NCBI RefSeq assembly: GCF_016278385.1
Contig: NZ_JADQBY010000028.1
Location: 88,426 to 152,425, forward strand
Direction: 5' to 3'
From: Methanolobus sp.
GTDB lineage: Archaea > Halobacteriota > Methanosarcinia > Methanosarcinales > Methanosarcinaceae
DNA: 64,000 nucleotides
Numbering within the stretch: position 1 is the stretch's first letter; every line of letters begins with the position of its first letter. Shown in pieces: positions 26,718 to 36,343 of the stretch. Made by a program: the position numbers and the translations under genes. The notes under the pieces are model-generated. The model ran no database searches. It worked only from the letters and a program-made list of their open reading frames with translations, and was not told where the DNA came from.

Positions 26718-29642
26718 ATGGATCAGTTTCCTGTACATTTATTAGATAGCTTGAAAACTGGCTTTATTGACCAGTCTTTAGCCTCAAAAAAAGAGTACCT
26801 CCCAGAATTACTGGTAAATGATACTGATAATGGAAAAAAAGTACTACAGACTATATCTAGAGAACTAAAAAACTGTGATGAATTTTGGTTTTCAGTAGCA
26901 TTTGCAACAAAAAGCGGCGTAGTTTCTTTAATAAATCCACTCCAAGAGCTTGAAAAAGCTGGAATTAAAGGGAAAATATTGGTATCCCAATATCAATATT
27001 TCACTCAACCAGAAGCATTAAAGTCTTTGTTAAAACTCAAAAATGTTGATTTAAAAATAGCAGTCAATTCTGATTTTCATGCAAAAGGTTACCTATTCAA
27101 AAAAAGCAATCGTTTTAACTTAATTATTGGAAGCAGCAATCTTACAGCTAATGCACTATGCTCAAATAAAGAATGGAACTTGAAAATATCAGCTACTTCT
27201 GACTCAAAATTAATAATTGACTCAATTAATGAATTCAGAAATGAATTTGAAAATGCTGAATTGGTGGATGATAAATTCATTGATTCATATGCATCAGATT
27301 ATAATTTAAAAAAGAAATTCATTTCAAGTTCAATAAAATGCATCGATTCGCACCACAAAGATTCAATAACTCCCAATTCAATGCAAAAAGAAGCATTGTC
27401 AAATCTGAAAGACTTAAGGTCAAAGAACAAAAATAAGGCTCTGTTAATTTCCGCAACTGGAACAGGAAAAACATATCTCTCTGCATTTGATGTTAAAGCA
27501 TACAATCCGAAAAAGTTTTTATTTGTAGTACATCGAAGAAATATTGCTGAAGCAGCTATGAAAAGCTTCAAACATATTTTTGGCGACCTCAAAAGTATAG
27601 GCATTTACTCAGGTAACAAAAGAGAAATTGATGCCGATTTTATATTTTCTACAATTCAAACAATTTCTAAAGATGATCACCTAAATCAATTTGATCAAAA
27701 TCATTTTGACTATATTGTTATAGATGAAACTCATCGAGCAGGTGCAGAAACTTATCAAAAAATACTCAATCATTTTAAACCAAAATTTTTGTTGGGCATG
27801 ACTGCTACTCCTGAAAGAACAGATGGATTTGATATCTTTTCTCAATTTGAACACAATATTGCGTACGAAATTCGCTTGCATAGAGCTTTAGAAGAAAAGA
27901 TGTTATCAAATTTTCATTATTTTGGTGTAACTGATGTCACTGTAGATGGGCAAGTTTTAGATGAAAATGCAGCTTTCTCCTTATTAACTGCAAAAGAACG
28001 TGTAAACAGGATTATTGAAAAAGCTGAATTTTATGGCTGTGATAATGGTTGCATTAGAGGACTAATATTTTGCAGTAGTGTCGCTGAAAGTCAGGGACTT
28101 TCTGATGCATTTAATTCAATAGGTTACAGAACTGTTTCATTATCTGGAAAAAATACTGAAGAAGAGAGAATTGATGCAATAAATAGATTGGAAAGTTCCG
28201 ATCCGTCTGAAAAATTAGATTATATATTTACTGTTGATATCTTCAATGAAGGAGTGGATATTCCAAAAGTAAATCAAGTCATTATGTTGAGACCGACTTC
28301 ATCGGCCATTATTTTTGTCCAACAGCTAGGAAGAGGTTTGCGAAAAGCTAACGACAAAGAATACCTAACTGTGATTGATTTCATAGGCAATTACAACAAT
28401 AATTACTTGGTTCCGATTGCATTATATGGAGACACTAGTTACAACAAGGATACATTACGTAAATTAATGTTAAGTGGAAGTAGCTTAATTCCTGGTGCTT
28501 CAACTATTAATTTTGATCAAATTACGCATGATCAGATTTTTGAATCAATCGACAAAGCAAATTTACAGCTCAAAAAAGACCTTGTGAAAGATTACGAACT
28601 ATTAAAGTTCAAGATCGGTGAAATTCCCATGATGATGGACTTTGTGGAACATGGATCAAGAGATCCACAATTGTATGCAAACTATTCGAAATCCTATTTC
28701 AACTTCGTATTAGATCAAGAAGAATCCTTACAAAAAAAACTATCTGATAGAGAAATCAAGCTTCTTGAATTATTCTCCAATGAAATTGCAAACACTAAGA
28801 GAGTGGAGGAAGTTGTCATCCTTAAAAAGCTGATTTCTGGAAATGTTTTGCAAAAGGGAGAATTAAAATCAATTGTTTTTGATAAATATGGTATTTTGGT
28901 TCCTGATGAAACAATAGAATCATGTGTCAAAAATATCAATTTTGACTTTGTAACTGAAAAGCACAATGGTAATCTAGTTAGTGTTGGTGAAATATACGAT
29001 TTAAACATCGTTTCTTATCAAAACGGAATGCTCTCATTTAGTGATCAATTTGTAAATACACTAAAAAATGAAACTTTCTTGCTTTTTCTAAATGATATGC
29101 TAGACTATTCTGAAACAATTTACTATCGAAATTTTGACAAAGATAAGTATGTTGATGGTTTCCTATTGTATCAGAAATATTCCAGGAAAGATGTTTTTAG
29201 AATTCTAAATTGGGAGCAGAATCCTTTAGCACAAAATGTTGGAGGTTATCTCATCAGTCCTGAAAAAACGAATTGTCCAATATTTGTAAACTATCACAAA
29301 GAAGAGCATATATCAAGCACTACGAAATATGAAGAAGGATTTGTCAATAATTCTGAATTCGAATGGATGTCTAAATCTAGAAGAAAATTGGATAGCAAAG
29401 ATGTCGTTACCATTCGAAATTACAAAAATGGTCTTAGGTTGCTTTTATTCATCAAAAAGAGTAATGGAGAAAGCAATGATTTCTATTATATGGGTGATGT
29501 GACTCCTATTGATGAAAGCTTCGAAGAAGCTACGTTGGTTGATGAAAATAATAGAAAAGTGTCAGTTGTAAAAGTAAAATATCGGATGAATCATCCTGTT
29601 GAAGATTCGATTTATGAGTATATTACAACATCAAGCAATTAA
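26718..29642 (+). CDS. PLD-like nuclease - superfamily II helicase - DUF3427 protein
   Basis: A 974-residue protein in three parts. Residues 1-190 form a phospholipase-D-like domain with HAKGYLFKKSNRFNLIIGSSNLT (an HxK...GSSN site, near 118). Residues 215-560 form an SF2 helicase: ATGTGKT (Walker A), IDETHRAG (DEAH-like motif II), MTATPERTDG (III), VDIFNEGVDIPKVNQV (V) and QQLGRGLRKA (VI). The C-terminal 400 residues match the pattern of DUF3427. A nuclease-helicase with a coupled NUDIX gene is expected to act on invading DNA, by inference from similar defence islands. Very AT-rich. Confidence 0.85.
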   Translation: MDQFPVHLLDSLKTGFIDQSLASKKEYLPELLVNDTDNGKKVLQTISRELKNCDEFWFSVAFATKSGVVSLINPLQELEKAGIKGKILVSQYQYFTQPEALKSLLKLKNVDLKIAVNSDFHAKGYLFKKSNRFNLIIGSSNLTANALCSNKEWNLKISATSDSKLIIDSINEFRNEFENAELVDDKFIDSYASDYNLKKKFISSSIKCIDSHHKDSITPNSMQKEALSNLKDLRSKNKNKALLISATGTGKTYLSAFDVKAYNPKKFLFVVHRRNIAEAAMKSFKHIFGDLKSIGIYSGNKREIDADFIFSTIQTISKDDHLNQFDQNHFDYIVIDETHRAGAETYQKILNHFKPKFLLGMTATPERTDGFDIFSQFEHNIAYEIRLHRALEEKMLSNFHYFGVTDVTVDGQVLDENAAFSLLTAKERVNRIIEKAEFYGCDNGCIRGLIFCSSVAESQGLSDAFNSIGYRTVSLSGKNTEEERIDAINRLESSDPSEKLDYIFTVDIFNEGVDIPKVNQVIMLRPTSSAIIFVQQLGRGLRKANDKEYLTVIDFIGNYNNNYLVPIALYGDTSYNKDTLRKLMLSGSSLIPGASTINFDQITHDQIFESIDKANLQLKKDLVKDYELLKFKIGEIPMMMDFVEHGSRDPQLYANYSKSYFNFVLDQEESLQKKLSDREIKLLELFSNEIANTKRVEEVVILKKLISGNVLQKGELKSIVFDKYGILVPDETIESCVKNINFDFVTEKHNGNLVSVGEIYDLNIVSYQNGMLSFSDQFVNTLKNETFLLFLNDMLDYSETIYYRNFDKDKYVDGFLLYQKYSRKDVFRILNWEQNPLAQNVGGYLISPEKTNCPIFVNYHKEEHISSTTKYEEGFVNNSEFEWMSKSRRKLDSKDVVTIRNYKNGLRLLLFIKKSNGESNDFYYMGDVTPIDESFEEATLVDENNRKVSVVKVKYRMNHPVEDSIYEYITTSSN

Positions 29643-29737
29643 TAGGCTAAACTGGGCTAAAGGTTTCATTAATAATAAGATAGTCATTAACCTAATATAC
29701 ACTTCCAAACAATTTACATCACAAGGAGAATCTCATC

Positions 29738-31033
29738 ATGAAAGTATCAATCATAGGTTCAGGCTACGTTGGATCAGTCTCAGCCGCTTGCTTTGCAGAC
29801 CTTGGCCATGAGGTCATCTGTATTGACATTGACGAGGAGAAGGTAAAACAGATCAATGCAGGAATTGCACCCATCTGGGAAGAGGGACTAGATGATCTGC
29901 TGGCAAAGTACACACAAAAGAGTCTCATTGCAACCTCAGATTATGATTATGCGGTGCAGAACTCTGATGCATCATTTATCTGCGTGGGGACACCATCGGA
30001 TGAATTTGGGAACATCGATCTTTCCATTGTGAAGGCTGCAAGTGCCAGCCTTGGAAGGGCGATTGCGAAGAAGGATCACTATCATGTCGTTGTTGTCAAG
30101 AGCACGGTGGTGCCTGAGACCACCGAGAAGGTCGTACTGCCTATCGTTGAGGAATACTCAGGTAAGAAGGCAGGAAAGGATTTTGGAATTGCAATGAACC
30201 CCGAGTTCCTGAGAGAAGGCAAGGCTGTTTATGATTTCATGAACCCTGACAAGATAGTTGTTGGTGCAATTGATGAAAGATCAGGCTTTGTAGTATCCGA
30301 ACTCTATCGTGAGCTTGACTGTGAGGTCACACACACCAATCCAAGGACAGCCGAGATGATCAAATACGTCAACAACTCATTTTTGGCGACCAAGATATCC
30401 TTTGCAAACGAAGTAGGTAACATCTGCAAACAGCTTGGTATCGACACCTATGAGGTCATGGATGCCGTGGGAACAGACTTCAGGATAGAGCGCCAGTTCC
30501 TTAACAGTGGTGCCGGTTTTGGAGGTTCATGCTTCCCTAAGGATGTCAAAGCCATCATAGGCAAAGCAAAGGATATCGGATACGAGCCACAACTGCTCAG
30601 GTCCGTGGTTGAGGTCAATGACAGGCAGCCCCTGAAAATGATCGAACTGCTTCAGGAAAAGGTCACCAAACTCAAAGGCAAAAGAATAGCCGTGCTTGGT
30701 CTTGCCTTTAAGAACGACACGGATGACATAAGGGAGTCACGTTCCATTCCTGTAATAGCTGAACTTCAGCGTCTTGGAGCGGATATTGCGGCATATGACC
30801 CCATGGCTGAGGAACACATGAAGAAACTCTTCCCGGAGATCACATATTGCAAGAACTCATCCGAGGCCCTCTTAGAGGCCGATGGATGCCTTATAATGAC
30901 AGAATGGAGCGAGTTCAGGGAGCTGGACAAAGAGTTCAACGTTATGGCAAACAGAATTGTCATCGATGGCAGACACATGATAAAGCCTGAAAGGCTCAGT
31001 GTTGAGATCGATTACAGTGGTATCTGCTGGTAA
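29738..31033 (+). CDS. UDP-glucose/GDP-mannose family 6-dehydrogenase
   Basis: A 431-residue protein. N-terminal Rossmann motif IGSGYVG, the central NPEFLREGKAVYDFMNPDKIVVG, the catalytic Cys in GAGFGGSCFPKDVKA (near 260) and C-terminal GLAFKNDTDDIRES are all conserved. It oxidises a UDP- or GDP-sugar to the uronate using 2 NAD+, for surface glycans or glycoprotein glycosylation. UDP-glucose is the usual substrate for this sequence type but is not proven. ATG with AAGGAG 8 bases upstream. Base composition returns to normal here, marking the right edge of the island. Confidence 0.93.
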   Translation: MKVSIIGSGYVGSVSAACFADLGHEVICIDIDEEKVKQINAGIAPIWEEGLDDLLAKYTQKSLIATSDYDYAVQNSDASFICVGTPSDEFGNIDLSIVKAASASLGRAIAKKDHYHVVVVKSTVVPETTEKVVLPIVEEYSGKKAGKDFGIAMNPEFLREGKAVYDFMNPDKIVVGAIDERSGFVVSELYRELDCEVTHTNPRTAEMIKYVNNSFLATKISFANEVGNICKQLGIDTYEVMDAVGTDFRIERQFLNSGAGFGGSCFPKDVKAIIGKAKDIGYEPQLLRSVVEVNDRQPLKMIELLQEKVTKLKGKRIAVLGLAFKNDTDDIRESRSIPVIAELQRLGADIAAYDPMAEEHMKKLFPEITYCKNSSEALLEADGCLIMTEWSEFRELDKEFNVMANRIVIDGRHMIKPERLSVEIDYSGICW

Positions 31034-31045
31034 GCAGGATCAGTA

Positions 31046-31312
31046 ATGAACGAGACATTCACCCTTGAAACAGGAAAAAGAAAAAACATCAAAAGCAGCA
31101 TTTTCGGAACATCACAGGATATGATGTACTGCGGCATGCCATCGGAGAGCACTTTCTCCATGGGACTTCTTTTTTCAAAAGGTTATCAAGGGCATGCCCT
31201 TAACTTTTTCTTTCCTAAAAAGTCCACTTCCATTGTACTGGATGACAGAAAGTACTATATTGTAGACGTTAAACCTGAATACATCACTCTCCAAACATCT
31301 GAGATGAAATAG
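31046..31312 (+). CDS. Small hypothetical protein
   Basis: An 88-residue soluble protein I do not recognise; no motif, no membrane segment. It starts 12 bp after the nucleotide-sugar dehydrogenase stop on the same strand, so it is probably cotranscribed, and codon use resembles the neighbours. The ribosome site AGGATCAG is weak. Confidence 0.45.
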   Translation: MNETFTLETGKRKNIKSSIFGTSQDMMYCGMPSESTFSMGLLFSKGYQGHALNFFFPKKSTSIVLDDRKYYIVDVKPEYITLQTSEMK

Positions 31313-31363
31313 AAGTATTTTTATACCTTTGAGAAAGTTACTGGTCTGTTGGTGGCAGACCAT

Positions 31364-32020
31364 ATGAAAAACGAAAAACAGATAAAAGAAGACATCAACG
31401 GCAGGTTACACTCTCTTGACCAGACCGTCCGAAGCGTGGAAAAACGATTGCGTGCGGTGGAACGCAGACTTTCTGTAGACGTGCCCCCGGAAGATACGAT
31501 ACCGGAGTACAATATTGATTTTGAGGAAGCTATCAGGGACACAAGAGAAGAGATCTTTATTATCAATACTGAAATCGAGGAATTAAAAGAAAACAATTCT
31601 AAAAACATTATCCTTGAGGAAAAGTTGATAGATCTTGATTCCCAGCTTACTGTTCTTAAGTCACACATCGCTGAAATTAAGGAAGATAATTCCAGACTCC
31701 ACAAACGATTAGAGCAAAGGCATCCCCCGACATTAACTGATATAGAACCACTCACGGTTGAAATAAAGAATGAGATATCACAGCTCAACATGCGCCTTGA
31801 GAAAGCTGAGAACCATAACCGTATCAATATAGGTTCTGTGAAGGTTCCTGTGGAACTATCGGGTGTTGTAGGAGCATTAATACTTGTAATTACCGGAATT
31901 CTCATCACTGGAGGACATTGGGATATTATAAGATCAGCCAATTTCTCATTTACTATTGCTCTGGTATTCGCAACAGCTGTGTTCATGAAGTTCTACATGG
32001 TAAACAACAAGAACGTCTGA
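31364..32020 (+). CDS. Coiled-coil membrane protein
   Basis: About 218 residues. The first 150 are charged with heptad patterns (VRSVEKRLRAVERRL; EEIFIINTEIEELKENN; LRSHIAEIKEDNSRLHKRLEQ-like), then two C-terminal membrane helices (GVVGALILVITGILITGG; FTIALVFATAVFMKFYMV). ATG 31364 is preferred over TTG 31349 because GGTGG lies about 9 bases before it. Function unknown; similar archaeal proteins are uncharacterised. Confidence 0.65.
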   Translation: MKNEKQIKEDINGRLHSLDQTVRSVEKRLRAVERRLSVDVPPEDTIPEYNIDFEEAIRDTREEIFIINTEIEELKENNSKNIILEEKLIDLDSQLTVLKSHIAEIKEDNSRLHKRLEQRHPPTLTDIEPLTVEIKNEISQLNMRLEKAENHNRINIGSVKVPVELSGVVGALILVITGILITGGHWDIIRSANFSFTIALVFATAVFMKFYMVNNKNV

Positions 32021-32042
32021 AAAAATAAAATAAAATAAACAA

Positions 32043-32078
32043 ATGAGCATTCTGAAATTAAAATGCTCATACCTTTTT
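32043..32078. terminator. Bidirectional hairpin terminator
   Basis: ATGAGCATT / AATGCTCAT, a 9-bp perfect stem with a 10-base loop, followed by CCTTTTTT on the plus strand. It separates convergent genes and overlaps the end of the pilin-like gene. Confidence 0.65.
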
Positions 32079-32498
32079 TACCTTAACCAGGAAATCGTTT
32101 GTATAATCCAGATAACCTTCTTCCATCACCTTTACTGAAAGGTAACCTTCTGCTTTACCCTGAGGCAGGGAAATCCCTGTAAGCTGATAATGGAATTCAC
32201 CATTGCCATCTGTAACTCCACCTACTACTTTTTCCCTGCGTGGTCCCCATACAATGACATTGGCACCACCTACAGGCCTTCCGTCATTGTCAAAAACACT
32301 AACCAACAGGTCAGGAGAATCTGATGCCGTTCCTGTGATATTGAAGCTGCTGCAATTTGAGGCTGCAAACATTGAATCAGGGACAAAGGGTGTGCTCATT
32401 ACAGCAGTAAGTATTGAATAAATGCCTATCATGCCAATAATAGTAAGAACTACGATCCTTATTGGAAGCCCTACGGATGTAGAATCATCTGATAACAT
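32067..32498 (-). CDS. Pilin-like membrane protein with an Ig-like domain (second of pair)
   Basis: About 143 residues. A short charged N-terminus (LSDDSTSVGLPIR) is followed by one helix (IVVLTIIGMIGIYSILTAVM) as in archaeal pseudopilins. Then comes an extracellular beta domain of about 90 residues with the carboxypeptidase-regulatory-like pattern VFDNDGRPVGGANVIVWG...GVTDGNGEFHYQL. ATG 32498 has AGGT 5 bases upstream. It is paralogous in plan to the gene just upstream (32530-33021) and only 31 bp from it. Confidence 0.65.
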   Translation of the reverse strand: MLSDDSTSVGLPIRIVVLTIIGMIGIYSILTAVMSTPFVPDSMFAASNCSSFNITGTASDSPDLLVSVFDNDGRPVGGANVIVWGPRREKVVGGVTDGNGEFHYQLTGISLPQGKAEGYLSVKVMEEGYLDYTNDFLVKVKKV

Positions 32499-32529
32499 GT
32501 AAACCTGCAAAATAGAAGAGAAGTCAGGA

Positions 32530-33021
32530 TCATGAAGTCCTGACTACTATTACAGCATCTGTCTTTTCAAAATCATAGAAACCATTGGCAGAAATAGTCA
32601 GGTCCATTGCCCCTTCATTCTGATTGGAACCAAGGTTGACCTGTGCACCACCAGGAGTGACTGTTGTAAGAGTGCACTGTCCGGCATCATTTGTGACACC
32701 TGTGGCAACGCCACCAAGGCCTCGTAATACAACATTTGCATTTCTGACAGGATAACCATCAGGATCCACAACAGATATTGCCACATCTATTGTAAAAGGA
32801 GCACCTGCAGTTGCAGAATCTACAATTACAGTGTTACCGGGGTTCATACCTGCACCCTGTTCGCCTGCACTGTCAATTGTTACAGACATGTTTTTCGTGG
32901 GTGGAGGAATTATCGCAACAAGTGCCGCAAGGGCAACCATACCAACCACCAGCATTACAACGATATTGATAGGAAGCTCAATAGCTCTATCGTCATTAAA
33001 GAGTTTTTCAAGAATGGTCAA
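32530..33021 (-). CDS. Pilin-like membrane protein with an Ig-like domain (first of pair)
   Basis: About 163 residues if started at TTG 33021. The N-terminal LTILEKLFNDDRAIELPINIVVMLVVGMVALAALVAI is the charged-then-hydrophobic pattern of archaeal type IV pilin-like proteins (processing at a prepilin site is not clear). The rest has the regulatory-like fold VVDPDGYPVRNANVVLRGLG...VTNDAGQCTL. The frame is open to 33114, but the extra 31 residues cover an AT-rich promoter-like TTTATATC (about 33055), and GGTGAT (33025-33030) fits as ribosome site for TTG 33021. Confidence 0.6.
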   Translation of the reverse strand: MTILEKLFNDDRAIELPINIVVMLVVGMVALAALVAIIPPPTKNMSVTIDSAGEQGAGMNPGNTVIVDSATAGAPFTIDVAISVVDPDGYPVRNANVVLRGLGGVATGVTNDAGQCTLTTVTPGGAQVNLGSNQNEGAMDLTISANGFYDFEKTDAVIVVRTS

Positions 33022-33118
33022 AAAATCACCGAATGCTAAAAAAGATACATTAGATATAAATTTATTGATTTGATTCTGATTTTTATAATTATCGTGGATT
33101 AGAGAACAATGCAAAAAA

Positions 33119-33808
33119 TCAATAAAGTGGGCACACTTTTAAACACATGCCGCACCTCAGTCCCCCAAGAACATCGAACATGTATTCTGCACATTTTTCC
33201 CTGTGAATTACTCCCTCTTCTGTAAGAGCATCAACAGGACAGATTTCGATACACTTCATACAGCCTCTGCATGCGTCATTGATCAGAGGCAACTGAATAA
33301 CCTCATCATCTTCAAATGGTGCATCTGTGAGTATAGCAGTCATACGTATTCTTGGCCCGAAGTCTTTTGTGATCAGAAGATGATTCATGCCAAAATTCCC
33401 AAGACCTGCGTGATATGATGCATATTTGAAAGAAAAATCTGCTTTTAGAGTCTCACGATCAGCATACCAGTAACCAAACTCACTGCCTTCACTTGGAGCT
33501 ATCGTAGCCTTGTATCCTTTTCTTTCAATAAATTTTGCTACCTGAAATGCAATTACCCTGAGTGTAGCCGTGGCTGCCATGAGAGTATTGGTATATTCAG
33601 CTCTTCCTTTAGGCAATGTATCAAAAGCTCCGTTTGGCACAGAAACACCGAGTATTACCACAGACTTCATATCTGGCATAACATCCTGAGGCTTGTTTCC
33701 AACATAATCCGAACTTTGAAATGCAGATGAACCAGTTATACCTATAAAATCTGTGCCCAATTCAAGAGCCATATCTTTTAAGTTTTCTGTAATATTGTCC
33801 CCTGGCAT
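33119..33808 (-). CDS. QueG-like 4Fe-4S protein (reductase-related)
   Basis: A 229-residue protein. The N-terminal domain resembles the epoxyqueuosine-reductase N domain without obvious corrinoid-binding residues. The C-terminus carries two [4Fe-4S] motifs: CRGCMKCIEICPVDAL and C...CGMCLKVCP, ending right after the last one (CPLY). Methanogens have several such small ferredoxin-domain proteins of unknown role, so it need not be QueG: the HEAT-repeat C-terminal part of true QueG is absent. ATG start; alone on the strand. Confidence 0.75.
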   Translation of the reverse strand: MPGDNITENLKDMALELGTDFIGITGSSAFQSSDYVGNKPQDVMPDMKSVVILGVSVPNGAFDTLPKGRAEYTNTLMAATATLRVIAFQVAKFIERKGYKATIAPSEGSEFGYWYADRETLKADFSFKYASYHAGLGNFGMNHLLITKDFGPRIRMTAILTDAPFEDDEVIQLPLINDACRGCMKCIEICPVDALTEEGVIHREKCAEYMFDVLGGLRCGMCLKVCPLY

Positions 33809-34403
33809 ATTATATCACCTTTTAAAATATGAATGTTTGAATTAACCGATATCCTTTTGATACTGCCCACTCAAAGGCAAATAGTTTTCCCTTCAATAAA
33901 CAATTATTGTTACATTCATGTGTAACAAATACCTCTTTCATTATCACACAAAGATAGTAATCATGTAGTATTAGCGTGAGAAAACTGAAAAACATTAAAC
34001 CAGAGTAGTGAAATATGAAATTCTAGCCAAACACTTTTTGAGTAACATGCAAAATAACACATCACAAAAATATGTAGAGATCAACATTTCATAACTTTTT
34101 TCTTTTCTGTTTGTTAATCAACGCTTCAAAATTACATATTAGTTTGAACATAGCATTCGCTAGAGTTATTATTTCTAGAATGGTCATTTATACCTCACAG
34201 ATACAAAGCAAATAATTTTTAAACAAAATTACTGCATTTGCTAAGTCTTTGATTTATCAATTTAGCACATTGTATGATATGCTATTGATAGTGATTATTA
34301 ATAAATCTCATCTTCTACTATTTAAACCAAAGTTGAAACCACATAAATGATTTAAAACCCACATCGTTACATTCATGTACCAAAACCCTTCTTTAATTCT
34401 CAC
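33809..34403. other. AT-rich intergenic region with a duplicated hisH leader
   Basis: About 595 bp without a convincing gene. GTTACATTCATGT (33909-33921) and AAGATAGTAATCAT (33951-33964) recur at 34366-34378 and 34410-34423 with 42- and 44-base spacing. The second copy is the hisH leader and first codons. The first copy also contains the palindrome GTTACA-n6-TGTAAC. Confidence 0.6.
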
Positions 34404-35012
34404 ATGAAGAAGATAGTAATCATCGATTATGGACTTGGCAACCTCAGGAGTGTTCAAAAGGGACTTGAACACGCAGGTGCCAGCGTACTTATTTCAAGTG
34501 ACCCTGCAGAAATAAAAAATGCAGATGGCGTTATTCTTCCTGGAGTCGGCGCATTCAGGGATGCAATGAAGAACGTAGAGAAAGTACGGGACATTATCAA
34601 TGAATATGTTGCAACAGGCAAGCCGATGCTTGGTATCTGTCTGGGACAGCAGATGATGATGAGCACATCAGAGGAAGGCGGCCTCACAGACGGTCTTGAC
34701 CTCGTTAAGGGTCAGGTGCTCAGGTTCCCGCACTCAGACCTTAAAGTTCCGCACATGGGCTGGAACTCTATTAAAATAACACAGCAACACCCACTTTTTG
34801 AAGGCATACCTGATGGTTCATTTGTTTATTTTGTCCACTCATATTACGTTGACACTGGAGAGAAGAACACACTAATATCATGTGAATACGGCACGGACTT
34901 TGCAGCCGCCGTGGTCAATGATGCGGGCAATGTCATAGGAACCCAATTCCACCCTGAGAAAAGCGGAGACGTGGGCCTGAAAATGTTGAAGAACTTTGTT
35001 GCTATGTGCTAA
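34404..35012 (+). CDS. hisH: Imidazole glycerol phosphate synthase glutaminase subunit
   Basis: A 202-residue class I glutamine amidotransferase: IDYGLGNLRSVQKGL start, PGVGAFRDAM, nucleophile GICLGQQMM (Cys near residue 81) and C-terminal GTQFHPEKSGDVGL with the catalytic His and Glu. It supplies ammonia to HisF (not in this window). No ribosome site precedes the ATG, so translation may be from a nearly leaderless transcript. The next gene starts about 12 bp downstream. Confidence 0.96.
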   Translation: MKKIVIIDYGLGNLRSVQKGLEHAGASVLISSDPAEIKNADGVILPGVGAFRDAMKNVEKVRDIINEYVATGKPMLGICLGQQMMMSTSEEGGLTDGLDLVKGQVLRFPHSDLKVPHMGWNSIKITQQHPLFEGIPDGSFVYFVHSYYVDTGEKNTLISCEYGTDFAAAVVNDAGNVIGTQFHPEKSGDVGLKMLKNFVAMC

Positions 35013-35023
35013 GAGATGATAAT

Positions 35024-36343
35024 ATGGATATTGAAGGCTACGCAAAACGGGGGCTTAAAAACAACGAGCCTGACATCGAGGACAGACTCACCGCCAGGAT
35101 ACTGGAGGTAAAGAAAACAAGTCCTGAACACGCCCGTAAATTGGCACAGGCAACCATAACCGAAGCAAAGGCTACCCTTGTACTAAAAGGAGATGTGCTC
35201 GAACCAACTGTTTCCGGCGTAACAATGGGAGAGTTTGGTGTCGGCTCAAGGGGTCTTGGAGACTTCTACACCCATGAAAAGATTGCCGAAGTAATTGGCA
35301 AAACAAAAGCAGTTGTTGATACCACACATCTTGACGACTCAGGAGTTGTCAGATCCGACGGAGGAGAATACATAATCCTCACCGTGGACGGAATGCACTC
35401 AAGACTTAGCGATTATTCATTCCTTGCAGGATTCCATGTTGCAAGAGCAGCCCTGCGTGACGTATATGTCATGGGTTCAAGACCCATTGCAATGCTATCA
35501 GACATACATGTTGCCGATGACGGAGATGTAGGTAAGATATTCGATCACATTGCAGGCATCACAGCAGTCGCAGAACTATCAGGCATTCCACTTATAACAG
35601 GCAGCACCCTGAGAATAGGTGGTGACATGGTCATAGGCGAGCGTATGACAGGGGCAGTCGGTGCCGTAGGAGTTTCAGCAGACCTTACATCACGTGAGCA
35701 GACAAAAGTTGGAGACGTCATACTCATGACAGAAGGTGCTGGTGGCGGAACCATATCCACAACAGCACTATATTATGACATGCATGATGTTGTGGATGAA
35801 ACCATCAACATCAAGTTCCTGGAAGCATGCGAAAAACTGCTGGATTCCGGCCTTGTTAAACATATTCATGCAATGACAGATGTCACAAACGGTGGCATTC
35901 GAGGAGATGCTAAGGAAATATCCAGAACCGCTGGCGTGAAACTGGTGTTCGAAGAGAAGGAAATGAGAAAACTCGTCAATCCGGTTGTCCTTGAGATGCT
36001 TGAATCACTGGAAATAGATTATCTTGGAGTATCCCTTGATGCTTTACTCATTATTGCGCCCGAGGAATATGCTGAAGATATTATGAAAACCATCCGAAGT
36101 GCAGATGTAGACATTGCTGTTATCGGAAAAGTAATTGAAGGCACAGGCTCTGAAATAACAATTGACGGACAGGTAAGGGATTTCACACCACGCTTCAGGG
36201 AATCAGCTTACACACCCATCAAGAAAATGATTGGCGACGAGAACCCGCGTGATTATGATGAAATGAAAAAAGCCATTGACAAGGCAGCACTCAATGCCAT
36301 CGAAAAGAAACGCCGTGTAATAGAAATAGTAAAAAGTAAGTAG
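35024..36343 (+). CDS. AIR synthase-related (PurM-like) protein, methanogen type
   Basis: About 439 residues. An N-terminal helical part (DIEDRLTARILEVKKTSPEHARKLA) precedes a PurM/HypE/SelD-like ATP-binding fold: TTHLDDSGVVRSDGGEYIILTVDGMHSRL, ARAALRDVYVMGSRPIAMLSD and C-terminal MTDVTNGGIRGDAKEI. Members in methanogens are annotated only as AIR synthase-related; the substrate is unknown. The longer frame begins at GTG 35006 overlapping hisH; ATG 35024 preceded by GATGAT is preferred. Probably one transcript with hisH. Confidence 0.8.
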   Translation: MDIEGYAKRGLKNNEPDIEDRLTARILEVKKTSPEHARKLAQATITEAKATLVLKGDVLEPTVSGVTMGEFGVGSRGLGDFYTHEKIAEVIGKTKAVVDTTHLDDSGVVRSDGGEYIILTVDGMHSRLSDYSFLAGFHVARAALRDVYVMGSRPIAMLSDIHVADDGDVGKIFDHIAGITAVAELSGIPLITGSTLRIGGDMVIGERMTGAVGAVGVSADLTSREQTKVGDVILMTEGAGGGTISTTALYYDMHDVVDETINIKFLEACEKLLDSGLVKHIHAMTDVTNGGIRGDAKEISRTAGVKLVFEEKEMRKLVNPVVLEMLESLEIDYLGVSLDALLIIAPEEYAEDIMKTIRSADVDIAVIGKVIEGTGSEITIDGQVRDFTPRFRESAYTPIKKMIGDENPRDYDEMKKAIDKAALNAIEKKRRVIEIVKSK

